64,000 nt of DNA from Fennellomyces sp. T-0311 (GCA_025266875.1 JALLLT010000059.1:144099-208098); one strand, 5' to 3'. Shown: positions 46,743 to 58,166, counted from the stretch's first letter. Numbers and translations are program-made. The notes: generated from the sequence alone by a model not told the origin.

Positions 46743-49700
46743 ATGTCAGAACAAAATCCTATCCCAGATCTGCACTTGTTGCTCCGCACATTTTATAACA
46801 ACGATCCCCAGCAGGACACTCAACTAGAGGCTGTTCAATCGGCGAATCAGCTGGAGCAATGCACGCCAAGTCAACCCGTTGATCATCCGCAGCGCCAAGA
46901 AGCCGTTGATCGTCCACATCAGCAAGCAGCAGCGGTCAATCTTCGTAGATCAGTGCATAGTGCTATGATTTTTCACCCACGACGCATCGGTCCCAATAAC
47001 AAGCGTTATCTCATCATACCGAATAAGAGTCATTTGAGACGTGTCATCGCGTCTTCACGTCTCATGGATGAAATGGAGGTTGAGGCGATCGAAGAAACCA
47101 TCAAAAGGCTTGCCAACATTGCGGTAAAGCAGCTGGCTACGAAACTTGGAGACGGTCGTGCAATTTATGCCACTTCTTGGACAGACATTGATGACAGTCC
47201 GAAGGACGCGGCCGTAGATGACTTTGCTCAGCTTGTCTAGCTCAAGACAGGCGTCGCCTTTTCTGACTGTGAAAACGAATGGTGTGCGAGACATGTTCTT
47301 TCTGAACATTGGGATAACAAACACTTTTATCGCCATGGAGGCAGGTAAGTGGGATGAAGTAGTATAGATCAGGTATGAACGAGTGCATCAGGGCCACTCG
47401 TCATCGTAGAGCTCCTCAACAAAACGGCGAGCCTGGTGATGAGAGGGCTTCTGACGGAACATCATTGGACCAAGACGATGGTACTTCTGGTCTCATCATT
47501 GCCAATAGAGCAGCTGACACGGCGCGAGAGTAAGTTCTGTAGCAGTTTTGACATATAGGAATTAATCTTCTTTCAGTATTCCATCCAGTGAGATGCCAGA
47601 CCAAAGTTTAAGTGCGATTCCTGAAGCAGCTACCATACAAGAGTAAGAGTTATATCTTATGATGGCTGGTGCATAGTTCGTTGACGTCCGATATTATATT
47701 TAGGGAAATGCCGGAGCAACAAGCAAGTGCCAGTTCGCATGTCTCAACCCACCAGCCAGTTTGTAGCCTTGTCAGCACACCTGCACAGTAAGGGTGCTCT
47801 CATTATGCTCCGAACAGAGAACTCCATTTCCAAAATTGATGATAGGAAATATTTTTTCCATTCCACCTTCCAAAATTAGGCTTCGCGGATGTCTCCTATT
47901 TTGATAACTGCTTCTCGGTGGAAATACCACCGCGAAGACTCGCTCGGATCGATATAAAAGGAAACTGTCACTTCTTCTGTGCTTTAAAAACGCAATCAGA
48001 GTATTACAAAATATATGCCTCTTGTTTCTCATTGTCTCTCTATCTTCTTCTACTATTTTTTTTATTATCAACATTTCTTTACCATGAACAACAACAGCAT
48101 TCCACCGCCAATTCTCACCCAACGTCCCAGACGTAATAATGCTGCAGAAAGAAGACGCCGTCGAGCAGCATTTATGCAACGGCTGACAGAACTTATTGCG
48201 CCTTCAGTACAGGCTATCTGCTTTATTGATGCGAGCATTGTCGCAGCTTTTGCAAGCTCGCCTCACTATTTTCGTGGAGCAAAAGTTAGCCGAACGCATG
48301 GTGCGCAATTCTGGACGTTGACGCATCCAAACCTGAACGACGACGATGGCTATGACAGTTACAGATGGCATTACTGCATGAAGAAATCAACTTTGGAATG
48401 GCTTATCAGTACTTTGTCAACACATGACGCATTTGCCTCAGACTCTCCTAGAATGACACCAGTATACATTCAAGTCTGCTGTGCGGTGTGGCGTTTTGCA
48501 AACACACATGCTGGATACCACATGTTTGAAACGCAATTTGGTTTAAGCCAAGGGTCGTATCATAACTTCACGATGCGATTCCTAAATGCCATCTGCGACG
48601 TTCACCGGCGACAGATCAGATGGCCAAGCACACCACAAGAAGTACAGCAAGCAGCACAAGCCTTTTCGGCACCTACTGGACTGCCGAGCACCCACGATGC
48701 AGGCAGAAGGCTACAGGGAGCGATCGGGGCTATGGATGGCAAAGTCATCGTCATCCACAAGCCTACTAGTAACGGACAGCGCTTTTGGGATCGTAAATTA
48801 CACCATTCGATCAATTTACTTACTGTTTGTACTGCTGATGGAAGATTCTCGTATATAGAAGCTGGTCAATCAGGTATTGTCAACTACGTATTGAAATATC
48901 GATATATTACTCAGTCTAATGTATTTTCAAATCAATCTATAAGGTCGAACCCATGATGCACGTACGTTTGCCAATAGCTCTCTTAATACGAAGCTATTGA
49001 ATGAATGTCGTATCCTGACATACCAGTCATCCATTGTCTACAGACCTTTCCATCTCAGCCTTTGTTACATCCGTTCCTTTATTTCGACATCAACAACCGC
49101 ACAGTTATCTATTGGCCTGTTCACTGGCTCGTGTGTCAGGGAGACCTTGATCTGGGTTCAGACTTCAAGAAGGACCATTCACGTTAACTCAGTCTCTGCA
49201 TGATTATCCGCTCCTTCGTAATAAGGCAGTATGGTCATTAGGGATTACGGCGATAACACGGATTCGGCTCTGATAGAAAAGCATTCACCTTCTCCGTCCC
49301 GACTCATCATCATTATAAATAGAGAGTAGTTCTCTTCAATAAAACATTATCTTATTTTTGGTCTCGTCATTTGAAGCTTTCCAATTGAGCGATACCACAT
49401 TTTTTTTGACGAATTCTTTCGAACTCTACTCTAAACCTTTTTACATACATTACCTTACCTTTTCGTCCACCTCGTTACCATGTCTGAACATTCCACGAAC
49501 TCCATTTCGGTTCAAGAAGATGCTGGTCAAGGCATTGCCGATCTGAGAGCGGAGTTGGCTCGTGTAACCCGCGAATTTACCAATGCCGTTGCTTCCGGGA
49601 ATGGTAATGCTCAAGAACTCCAGGCCCACATGGTTCGGTTGCAAGAAGCCATCTCCTTTGCCGCTGCTGCCCAAGCTGTTTTCGCTCCTGCTGTAGCCGC

Positions 49701-52700
49701 AGCTTCCGTTCCTGATCGTTTGGGTCGTGCACCGTCTAACCTGCCATGCCTGCAATGGTCTGGTTATGTGTGGAAACCGTCGGCGTCCACTTTCCCCACT
49801 TTAGACGATTGTCTTACCAAGTTTGAAGATGTCGTTTATGGTGATGGCTGGGATATTGACAAGTCTTGGCCACGATTCCTTCCTATGTTGCTCTCCCCTG
49901 AGCATCGTTCTTGGTTTGCGGTTAACCTTGAACCGTACACCGATAGGCCCTGGTCCTTTGCTCGCTCCCGTCTGGTCGAAGATCTGGATGTTAATGAAGC
50001 TGATCGTGTAGCGGATTTGACAGATCAGTTGATGAGTGTACAAATGCGTTCGTCGGAGACTGTTGCGCTTTTCACCGCCCGCTTTGAGAAGCTCCGCCGC
50101 GATGCCAAAGCCGATGACAACTTCGTTATGGTGAACAAGTATATCGATGCCCTCTTACCTGACCTTCAAGACCGGGTGTATACTGCTCGTGCTGGTTTGC
50201 CGTCGCACCAGAAGAACACTTTGGCTGGTATTTCGTCTCTCGCTCTCGCTCTGGAGAAGGGCGTCAACAAGGCTCGCTCCCGCAAGGCCAATCGGACTCG
50301 GGACTCCGCTCCTTCCTCTTTGGGGGATGATTCCTCCTCTACTGCCGCTTCTTCCGGTGGTTCGTCGTCTCGTAGAGATGGCAAACGCCGCCGTGTGGAG
50401 AGACCCTCGCAATTCTGTGAGCTTCACGGGAATGGTAGTCATGACACCAAGGACTGCAAGGTACGAGCTAAGGTACTAGCTCAAAGTTCTTCGGTTGGTT
50501 CGAGTGCAAGCATGCACAACCCCTTCCGGGCCTCGTCTTCTGCTGGCTCATCTTCGGGCTCATCTTCGGGCTCTTCTTCGGGTTCGTCAGGACCCTCATC
50601 TGCATCCTCATCTTCCTCTTCTTCTGCTGGTGCCTCGAGACGTGGCAATACCTGTCACAAGTGTGGTGCTCCTTGGCGACATGGGCACAAGTGCCAAACA
50701 TTGGCGATCCGTTCGTCTGATGTTGTGGAGTCCGAGCCTCCTGCTCCTCCTAAGAAGAAGGATGATGATGACGACGATTTGGACATCGTCATGGGTGATC
50801 TGGACCTCGCGGTTGGTCCCTGTACAGATTGTAAGTCTACACAGTCTTCACATGAGTTTTCTTTCGAGAATACACGCTCATATTACATTCCTGTTTATCT
50901 AGAAAAACACAAGTTCCTTGCGCTCCTTGATCCTGGCGCGACACATAGCACTGTTTCCTCGTCGCTGTGTAAGCAAATGGGTTGGCAAGTGGAGCCTCGG
51001 CCTGGTCATGTGCATACTGCACACAAAGGGACTCTTGTACCTAGATTAGGAATTACAAAGAATAAATTACTTATTTCTTGCAATGACAAAGCTATCTACC
51101 ATCACTTTGAAGTGTTCGACTTACATGGTAATGCCGATATTGCCATTGGCAATGACATCAAACATCACTTTGGTATATACATTGGCAATCTTCCTTATTG
51201 TTGGCACAGACTAGGAGTTCCCAGAGATCCTCCTACGATGCCAGATGAGTATATCCCAAATGCCAGTCCAGCGGGTAGCAAGGAACAGCAGCAATCGTTT
51301 CTCGATGCTCTTGCCCCATACCTGGATGCTAACGCGGCTATACCAAAGGATGCCTATTGTACGATGCCAGAAGCAGTGGTACGTTTACCCACTCCTGCAG
51401 GGAAAGTTGCATACCGCTCGCCATACCGAGTTGCAGATGCACTGAAACCAGTTCTTCGGAAACAGCTGGACGAATGGTTAGAAGCTGGGGTGATCGCAGT
51501 ATCTCCTACTTACACACCATTCAACAGTGGCTTGACTTGTGTCCCCAAACGCGATCCAGTCTCTGGTGAACCCATTGCGTATCGTTGGTGCATGGACGTA
51601 CGACACATCAATGTCATGCTCGATGACTACAACTTCCCTATGCGCGATATACCTTCCATCTTTTCCTCGTTATCTGGTAATACGGTATACAGTGTCTGTG
51701 ATGTGACCGCAGCTTTCAATACCATGCCAATAGCAGAAGAGGATCAATTCAAGCTCGGCATGATTGTCGATAAGACTTGCTATATCTGGAAGCGTGCTTG
51801 TTTTGGATTGAAGATCCTTCCTCAACAATGGAGTGCTTTGCTGACTAAGTTGACGCACGATCTCCCATTTGTGCAAACCTATCTCGATGATTGCATTGTG
51901 GCGTCGCCAGATCTGGAGACACATAAGTTGCACGTCATTGAATTGGTGAAAAGATTGACATCCGTGAACCTTACCTTGAACAGGAAGAAGTGTCACTTTG
52001 CACAAAAGTGTGTGTACTTGTTGGGATTCCAGATCTCGTCTCTTGGTGTCGCACTTGACCCTCGAAAGGTGTCCAACGTGCTTGATTGGCCTAGACCTCA
52101 GACAGGTCGCGATGTACAGAGCTTTCTTGGCCTGTGCAATTTCTTCCGCTCGTTCCTACCACGTGCTGCAGAATTGATGCGTCCACTTGATCAGTTACGA
52201 AACGCTCGCTCTCTGGATGGTCTCTGGACTATCAAACACACCGAGGCATTCGAACGATTGAAGGAAGCACTTTCACGCGCACCCGTTTTGAGCAACGTGG
52301 ATATGAAGCATGAGCTTCGTCTTGCTACAGACGCTAGTTCAACTTCCATTGGAGGAATGCTGTTCCAAGTCATTAACAATCAATATCGTTACATTGGTTT
52401 CGTGGCTCGAGCACTCACCTCTAGTGAATCCCGATATGGAACTACAAAGCGTGAATTGTTGTCAATCGTCTACTGTCTACAGAAATGGCGTCAGTGGTTG
52501 TGGGGTACACGTAAACCTTTCACGGTTTACACCGACCATCGCGCGCTTACGTTTCTTCATACCCAACCGGTTGCAAACCAGATGATTATCAATTGGTACG
52601 ATGTCATTGGCGATTATTCATTTCGAGTAGCGCACATTCCTGGCATTATGAATCTGCTGCCTGATTACTTGAGTCGTCTGTTCTCGCGTCCGTTGGAAGA

Positions 52701-55700
52701 AAAAGACAAAGACCCTGCCACGAGTGGCGATGCGCCTTCTTCAACAGACGCGCAGTCACCTGCGTTACGTATGAGTCAAGTGACCAATACTGTTGATATG
52801 ATCACACCTCCGAATGAGGCACGATCCGGACTTCTCGAAGAAGCTCACCTTCTTGGACATTTCGGTGCCGATGCTATTGTCAACGCACTTCACGATGACG
52901 GTCTTCACTGGACTAACATTCGCAAGGATGCACTGAACACAGTGGCCAGATGCCCCGATTGCCAACGCTTCAACATCGGGAAACATGGTTACCATCCTTT
53001 GAAACACGTGAAAGCTGACAGACCTGGAGATCATTGGGCAATCGACCTTGGCGACTTCAATGTTGTCAGTGACCGTGGTAATGCTTATTTACTTGTCATG
53101 CTGGATATATTCACACGTTTCGTGGTGTTACGAGCTATACCTGACAAATCAGCTTCCACCATCGCGTATACTTTAGTTGACGTGTTCTCTTTGCTGGGCT
53201 ATCCTATGGTCCTTACGCATGACTGGGGTACAGAGTTTCACAACTCTTTATGCAAACTTCTTGCTAAAGCCTCTGGTTACGAGCTACGCTTATCTTCAAA
53301 GTATCATCCGCGCGGGAATGGTGCCGCCGAGAATGCTGTAGGAATTGCAAAGCGCACTATCATCAAGCGATTACAAGGAAAGAACACTGAATGGGATCTT
53401 TTTGTGTCCAGTACACAAATGGCGATGAATTGTCGTCCATACCAGATTGCATGGTTCTCGTCCTTTCAGCGTGATGCTTGGTCGTAAGCCTAATGGTTTC
53501 CAAGACTATACCGGTGTTCAGCTCGGATCAGCCTCTTCATCCTCTAAGGATGCTAAGGCCCTGATGCAACACATCGAGGATTGGGAAAAGGTTGTCATTC
53601 CTGCTATCAGCGCTCGCATGGATGCTGTACGAGCTATTGAGAAAAGTAAGTTCGACAGTCAGAACCGCATTATTGATGGTTTCCCTATCGGCAGTAAGGT
53701 CATGATCAAGAACATTGCAAGAGCGGCTAAGACCGATCCTCTTTATGTTGGCCCTTACACTGTCTATGGTATTACCAAAGGGGGTAGTTATGTTCTTTCT
53801 GACACTACTGGGGAATTGCTGTCAAGAAACGTTCCACCTTCGCACATCAAGCAAATCTCACCGGATTCCACCGTACAATCCGACGACACATACGAGATTC
53901 TTGCAGTCGTGGATCACAAACTTGACAGTAACAACCAATACCTATACCGGGTACGTTGGAAGGGATATGATGATCCTAATGAAGATACTTGGGAACCTAC
54001 CGATCACTTCAATAGCTTGGATCTCATCCAACAATATTGGAGTCGACGTGCGACCGCTCCTACTGCCAATAACAAACGTAGACGTGCTGATGGGACCAGT
54101 ACAAATCGCGAGCTAACAGCTTCTCCATGACTTCTGCTCACAGTCATATAGAAACACGCTCGTCAAAGCGCAGACGTGTTGCCGCAGCCAACACTGCCTC
54201 CAGTATAAAATCAAAACGCGCTTAGACATGACTTTTTTGCCCATCATTTTTCCCACTGGGTTTTTTTTCCGGGTTTTTCTAGTCATTGGTATGCTGTTTA
54301 TCCACAAGCGTAGGGACCTACAACAATCCTTTTTCATACGGTTGTTTCGTCTGGAGGGGGGCAATGTCGTATCCTGACATACCAGTCATCCATTGTCTAC
54401 AGACCTTTCCATCTCAGCCTTTGTTACATCCGTTCCTTTATTTCGACATCAACAACCGCACAGTTATCTATTGGCCTGTTCACTGGCTTGTGTGTCAGTG
54501 AGACCTTGATCTGGGTTCAGACTTCAAGAAGGACCATTCACGTTAACTCAGTCTCTGCATGATTATCCGCTCCTTCGTAATAAGGCAGTATGGTCATTAG
54601 GGATTACGGCGATAACACGGATTCGGCTCTGATAGAAAAGCATTCACCTTCTCCGTCCCGACTCATCATCATTATAAATAGAGAGTAGTTCTCTTCAATA
54701 AAACATTATCTTATTTTTGGTCTCGTCATTTGAAGCTTTCCAATTGAGCGATACCACAATGAAACTGAACAATGGTGCCCAGACGGAAGTTATATCCTTG
54801 CCGGTTAGTACTTCGACCATTCTATATCTTGATGAATATTACTAACATGAAGTTCTCCAAACTTGAAAGACTCTGCATATCCACTACGACCAACGATAAT
54901 GGTGCCTTATTCACGAACAACAATAAGCCTTGCCGAGAAAAAATTCAACTTCGTTCACTCTTCGATGCGTATGGCCATTGAATGAGCCTTTGGTTGCCTT
55001 GTGTCCCGTTGGAGATTCCTACGCCATTACCTTTATCTTAAGGATCATGAGCGATTGATATTGGCGATATACGCATGTTGTATATTGCACAACATCTGCA
55101 TCGAACAGCACGACCTTTATTCAAACGAACTTTTTCCATTGAATACAGAAGAAGACGAAGGTACGACCGGCCGCATTGCTCTAATCGGTTCAGGACACCA
55201 ACGTGGCATCGGAGACACTGCATCACTGCGTCAACAAGGTGTTGTAGTACGCGACAGATTAAGAGATGAGTTGTATGAAGCCAGTCGTAGATTGTAGTAA
55301 AATAAAACGAACATTACAAAAAAATTAAGTGGAAGTTAAGCAAAATCATTTATTGATCTTCATTATTGTCGACCTGCTCTTCTTCAGTACTGCTTGTGCT
55401 TGTATTGTTTTGCCCGCCACTGTTGCCAGGGCGATCAAAAAGTTCCCTCAATGTCTGAAGGTATTTGGAATGGCGTCGGTTTTCTGCTGCCTCAAAATCG
55501 CGCGCACGGCGGTCCTCTGCCTCCTCAAACCATTCGAAAGCCTCGCCAATACTAGCAATTAGGCGGTCCATCTGCTTGTTTGCATTCGCGAGGACCTGCT
55601 CTTGGAATGCAGTGGTTCGGCGTTGTTGCGCTGGCCGCTCGTTGCCATCATCTTCGTCATTGCGTTGTCGGTTTTGAACAAGGCCATTGATAGAGTCCAT

Positions 55701-56851
55701 GGTGGTTGGTGGAACAACAGCTGGATCGCTGCCAACGATACTATCCATGACGTTATAATACTCCCATCGCTCTTGACCAGGAGGGCCATTCGTGCCAGTC
55801 TGGTCTTGCACCACGGTCCGGACATCACGGTAGATGTCTACCAAGTCACCCCACTTTTTTTGCAAGGCTTCCTTTGAGCGGCCCACAGGATCAGTCTGTG
55901 CATACACCTGCTCGATCTGGTCCCAGATGGCTCCCTTGGCTCGCGTTTCGATCGTGGTTATAAGTGCGTCATATCTAGCACTGACAGCATCTATCAATGC
56001 TTCGATATAGCCATCTTCCCATCTGCGATTGGGTGCTCTCGCAGCAGAAGCAGAAATGCTTGATGATGGTAATGCTTCTGCAGGCTGTTGTTGCTGCTGC
56101 TCTTGCTGCTCCTGACGAGGATTCCACATCACAATGTTGAAGGTGGGATTGCTGCTGTTGTTACGCATGTTAAAGATCACAAAAAAGTTTAAAGAGATGG
56201 ATTAAAATAACTTTATTCGACATTATCATAGCTCTACACCTTTTATATGCAATCGGGCACGTTAATGCTTAAGGAAAAGAGAAAAAAACGCATATTCATT
56301 CATCGATTTGGTTGACGTACAGAAAAGGAAAGTCCCTCTGTTCGGTGCGCCTTTTTGGATGATCTGACCGGAGAGGACTTTAAAATAGTTTGAATCCATT
56401 TTCGTCTCTCTGTTCGGAGCAAAATGAGAGCACCCTGAGTCGACACTTTACTTTCGCAGCGTTAGTTCATTAATTCTGTGCATAGTACAATGTTAAGCGC
56501 ATTGCCAGAACAAGTACCAAGTGCATCTAACTCTCAGGCCACAAATATGCAAAACCAAGCTGCCGTCACCGGTCGCGTGACACGATCAACCACCAAAAAG
56601 TAGTTTAGGAATTATGGTAGATCTGTATGCTAATACTCTAATATAGGGTCATGGATGGATCGAGTGCTGGATCAAGTCCTGATTCAAGATCTGAAGGAAG
56701 TGCACGCCGACGGGAACAGCAGGAAGGCAGTGACAATTGTGGTAGAGCCAACACGCAGGGTCGTGGTGGCAGTCGGGGACGTGGTGGCAGTCGGGGACGC
56801 GGTGGCAGTCGAGGACGTGGTGTTTCACGACAGCAAGGTAACAATACGTGA
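46743..56851 (+). CDS. RGG-repeat protein of CACTA element 2 (Harbinger in an intron)
   Basis: Starts MSEQNPIPDLHLLLR, divergent from the transposase. Later exons are clear: 47410-47529, 47577-47642, 47704-47787, 56486-56599 and 56647-56851. All junctions are phase 2, and the four internal exons are multiples of three. They share motifs (EMPDQSLSA, EMPEQQASA, ALPEQVPSA). The last exon has GRGGSR repeated three times and ends RQQGNNT. The 8.7 kb intron 47788-56485 contains a Harbinger element. How exon 1 joins the exon ending at 47344 is unresolved. RGG boxes bind nucleic acid, so a TnpA-like role is plausible. Confidence 0.6.
49006..49399 (+). repeat. 5' LTR of the chromovirus
   Basis: TGTCGTATCC...ATACCACA. 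ATTATAAATAGAGAG near its 3' part is a TATA-like promoter element, followed by CAATAAAACA, a possible polyadenylation signal. Confidence 0.95.
49480..54130 (+). pseudogene. chromovirus Gag-Pol polyprotein with one frameshift
   Basis: The first frame (49480-53487) holds Gag, a CCHC knuckle CHKCGAPWRHGHKC (about residue 392), a Ser-rich linker, an aspartic protease with DPGATHS (about 482; most relatives have D-S/T-G), reverse transcriptase with YLDDC (about 800), RNase H (TDASSTSIGGML) and integrase with an HHCC finger (HLLGHFGADAIVNALH, CPDCQRF), AIDLGDFN, THDWGTEFHN and GAAENAVG. A one-base shift near 53,440 moves the frame; the second part (to 54130) carries HGSRPFSVMLGRKPNGF and a C-terminal chromodomain (YRVRWKGYDDPNEDTWEPTD). 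The chromodomain classes it as a chromovirus. Apart from the shift it looks intact. Confidence 0.93.
54365..54758 (+). repeat. 3' LTR of the chromovirus
   Basis: Same as the 5' LTR except for two visible substitutions in the part matching 49,128-49,141. Confidence 0.95.
55350..56180 (-). CDS. Harbinger copy 2 Myb/SANT-like protein
   Basis: Intact frame of 276 residues on the minus strand, start MRNNSSNPTFNIVMWNP. A Gln-rich stretch is followed by RRWEDGYIEALIDAVSARYD, IWDQIEQVYAQTD and ALQKKWGDLVDIYRDV, a trihelix/Myb-like DNA-binding fold, then a helical region rich in Arg and Glu (EEAEDRRARDFEAAENRRH) and an acidic tail. In Harbinger elements the Myb-like partner helps bring the transposase into the nucleus and onto the ends. 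It is convergent with the transposase. Confidence 0.9.
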   Translation of the reverse strand: MIFNMRNNSSNPTFNIVMWNPRQEQQEQQQQQPAEALPSSSISASAARAPNRRWEDGYIEALIDAVSARYDALITTIETRAKGAIWDQIEQVYAQTDPVGRSKEALQKKWGDLVDIYRDVRTVVQDQTGTNGPPGQERWEYYNVMDSIVGSDPAVVPPTTMDSINGLVQNRQRNDEDDGNERPAQQRRTTAFQEQVLANANKQMDRLIASIGEAFEWFEEAEDRRARDFEAAENRRHSKYLQTLRELFDRPGNSGGQNNTSTSSTEEEQVDNNEDQ

Positions 56852-57010
56852 CAACAAGAACGCAATGAAAAGAGTACACAATAGCACAATGTAAATTACT
56901 AGGTAGCAAATAGGATAGTAAATAGCGAAAGAAGCATATCAAACATCAATAAAATGGCTGGTACATAACCATACCGAACTGGATTGAATTGGATTATACT
57001 CTGTTGATAT

Positions 57011-57087
57011 AGGTGAATTATCATTAAACTTGAATTTGGGTGAAATCGCCTTTTTCACCCAAATTCAAATTTAATGATAATTCACCT
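57011..57087. other. 35 bp inverted repeat (hairpin) near the CACTA 2 right end
   Basis: Arms 57011-57045 and 57053-57087 pair along 35 bp with one mismatch around a 7 nt spacer. Each arm ends inward with TTTGGGTGAAA, related to repeated ATTTGGGTGA words near 43,035-43,115. Confidence 0.92.
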
Positions 57088-57171
57088 AATTTTACGCAAA
57101 ATTCTGCCATGGTGGAATTTATGCACTGCCTAAATGTATTCTTCCATAAGAATATTCTTTAGCCGACTAGT

Positions 57172-57378
57172 CTACTTTGGTTCTTTAGGCATCTTATTTT
57201 CTTTAGACAAGGCAATGATCTCTTTTGCTGTTGGTTCTCCAATACTAAGGGCCTCCTCTAACAGCTTCCGCCAGGGCTTGTTATTAACAAAGTTTTCCAG
57301 GTTGTTCTGCTCGATCAAAAACTTGTATATACGAATAAATGTGATCCACTCATTTTTTTGTAATGGCAGATTGAGCAT
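57172..57378 (-). CDS. small protein of CACTA element 2, right side
   Basis: Open frame of 68 codons, start MLNLPLQKNEWITFIRIYKF, ending ALSKENKMPKEPK. No motif recognised. It mirrors the small gene at 42604 near the opposite end. It may be an exon of a longer gene or a decayed fragment. Confidence 0.35.
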   Translation of the reverse strand: MLNLPLQKNEWITFIRIYKFLIEQNNLENFVNNKPWRKLLEEALSIGEPTAKEIIALSKENKMPKEPK

Positions 57379-57547
57379 GTTCTAATGGGAATGAGACCAT
57401 GGTGGAAAGTAAAATATATATCAAACGAAAGCGCTTCATGTCAGCAACATGAAAATTTTGGTCTCAGGAGTATACGACGTCACTCAAAGGACTTAGCACT
57501 AATGATCACTTTTCTCACCACCAATTTTGGATACATGTTTCCTAGTG

Positions 57548-58166
57548 GGACTTTATTCTTTATGAAACGTCCATCTAAATGAGGCCCTTGTTATATATGT
57601 AATTTGATTCTATCAAAGCCGAGTATTGCAGATAAAGATTAATCAACTAAGTATACATCTTTAATATGGAAAGATTTGTCAAAGTGTTGAGCAGTTTCTA
57701 CAATGATCCGGTTACACAATGATTGGTGTTGATGAGCCAAGTTGCGACAATGAAAGGATGCTACGTCAATTAGCACTATTCAAACTGCCTGCAGCATGCT
57801 AATCCGCAAATGTCTTAGAACTTGGATAGGACCGGCATTAGTGTAAAAGCGCTATGTGTTCAAGCAAAGATAATTTCCAGCTGGCATTGTGTAAGCAGAA
57901 GTAAAACGCGAAGATAAAGTGGGTCAGTATAATAATAGCTTTATTGCACGAAAAAAAAATAATACCAATAGTGATTGAAAAGTGCCTCGACTGGACGGAC
58001 ACTTTATTACTGAAAAAAACCAACCTTTGGCTTACTAAATGTGGTGCTTCACGGAAAACCATCAGATAAAGAAAAAAGAGCTACGACAAGCATCCTCCAT
58101 CTTGGGTAGTGTGCTTGAAAAAGTGTACCTATTTGAAAAACGATAAGAGTGGATGTGTATGCACCA
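57548..58166. other. no supported gene
   Basis: Sequence between the CACTA 2 end and the hAT-like copy B. Nothing recognised. Confidence 0.4.

Larger units (their letters stand above)
49006..54758 (+). mobile_element. complete Ty3-type chromovirus, 5,753 bp
   Basis: LTRs 49006-49399 and 54365-54758, both 394 bp, with two differences that I can see; TSD ATGAA at 49001-49005 and 54759-54763. The internal region codes for Gag-Pol with a chromodomain. Eight T follow the 5' LTR. A purine-rich GGAGGGGGGC lies just before the 3' LTR, fitting a polypurine tract. This is the youngest datable insertion in the window. Confidence 0.97.
48084..55297 (+). pseudogene. Harbinger copy 2 transposase, split by a chromovirus
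   Basis: Exon 1 from ATG 48084 to AGQSG; exon 2 carries THDARTFANSSLNTKLLNE; exon 3 starts DSAYPLRPTIMV. The DDE pattern is GAMDGKVIVIHKP, THDARTF and MAIE. The chromovirus (49006-54758) sits in exon 2 with TSD ATGAA. A TGA (54983-54985) follows the catalytic Glu, where copy 1 has CGA (Arg). Copy 1's nonsense codon is intact Trp here, so the two copies are broken at different places. Confidence 0.92.
47792..56435. mobile_element. PIF/Harbinger element, copy 2
   Basis: Ends GGGTGCTCTCATTATGCTCC at 47792 and its inverse at 56435, flanked by TAA (47789-47791) and TGA (56436-56438), a 3 bp duplication with one change. It contains a plus-strand transposase and a convergent minus-strand Myb-like gene, plus a 5.75 kb chromovirus. 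It lies in an intron of the RGG gene, next to its donor site. Confidence 0.92.
42389..57547. mobile_element. CACTA element 2 with nested Harbinger and chromovirus
   Basis: The right end read inward begins CACTAGGAAACATGTATCC at 57547. The left end at 42389 has the same AGGAAACATGTATCC with a degraded CACT. Internal genes: small minus gene (42604), tnp2-type transposase (43246-46629, minus), RGG protein (46743-56851, plus, split by a Harbinger in an intron) and a small minus gene (57172). TTTGGGTGA-like words recur near 43,030-43,130 and in the hairpin at 57,011. No 3 bp target duplication matches (TTC left, GGA right). Confidence 0.7.

Noticed and set aside
53400..53500. Programmed frameshift in the chromovirus
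   Set aside because: It falls late in the integrase rather than between gag and pol, and no slippery heptamer or pseudoknot is apparent; a simple indel is likelier.
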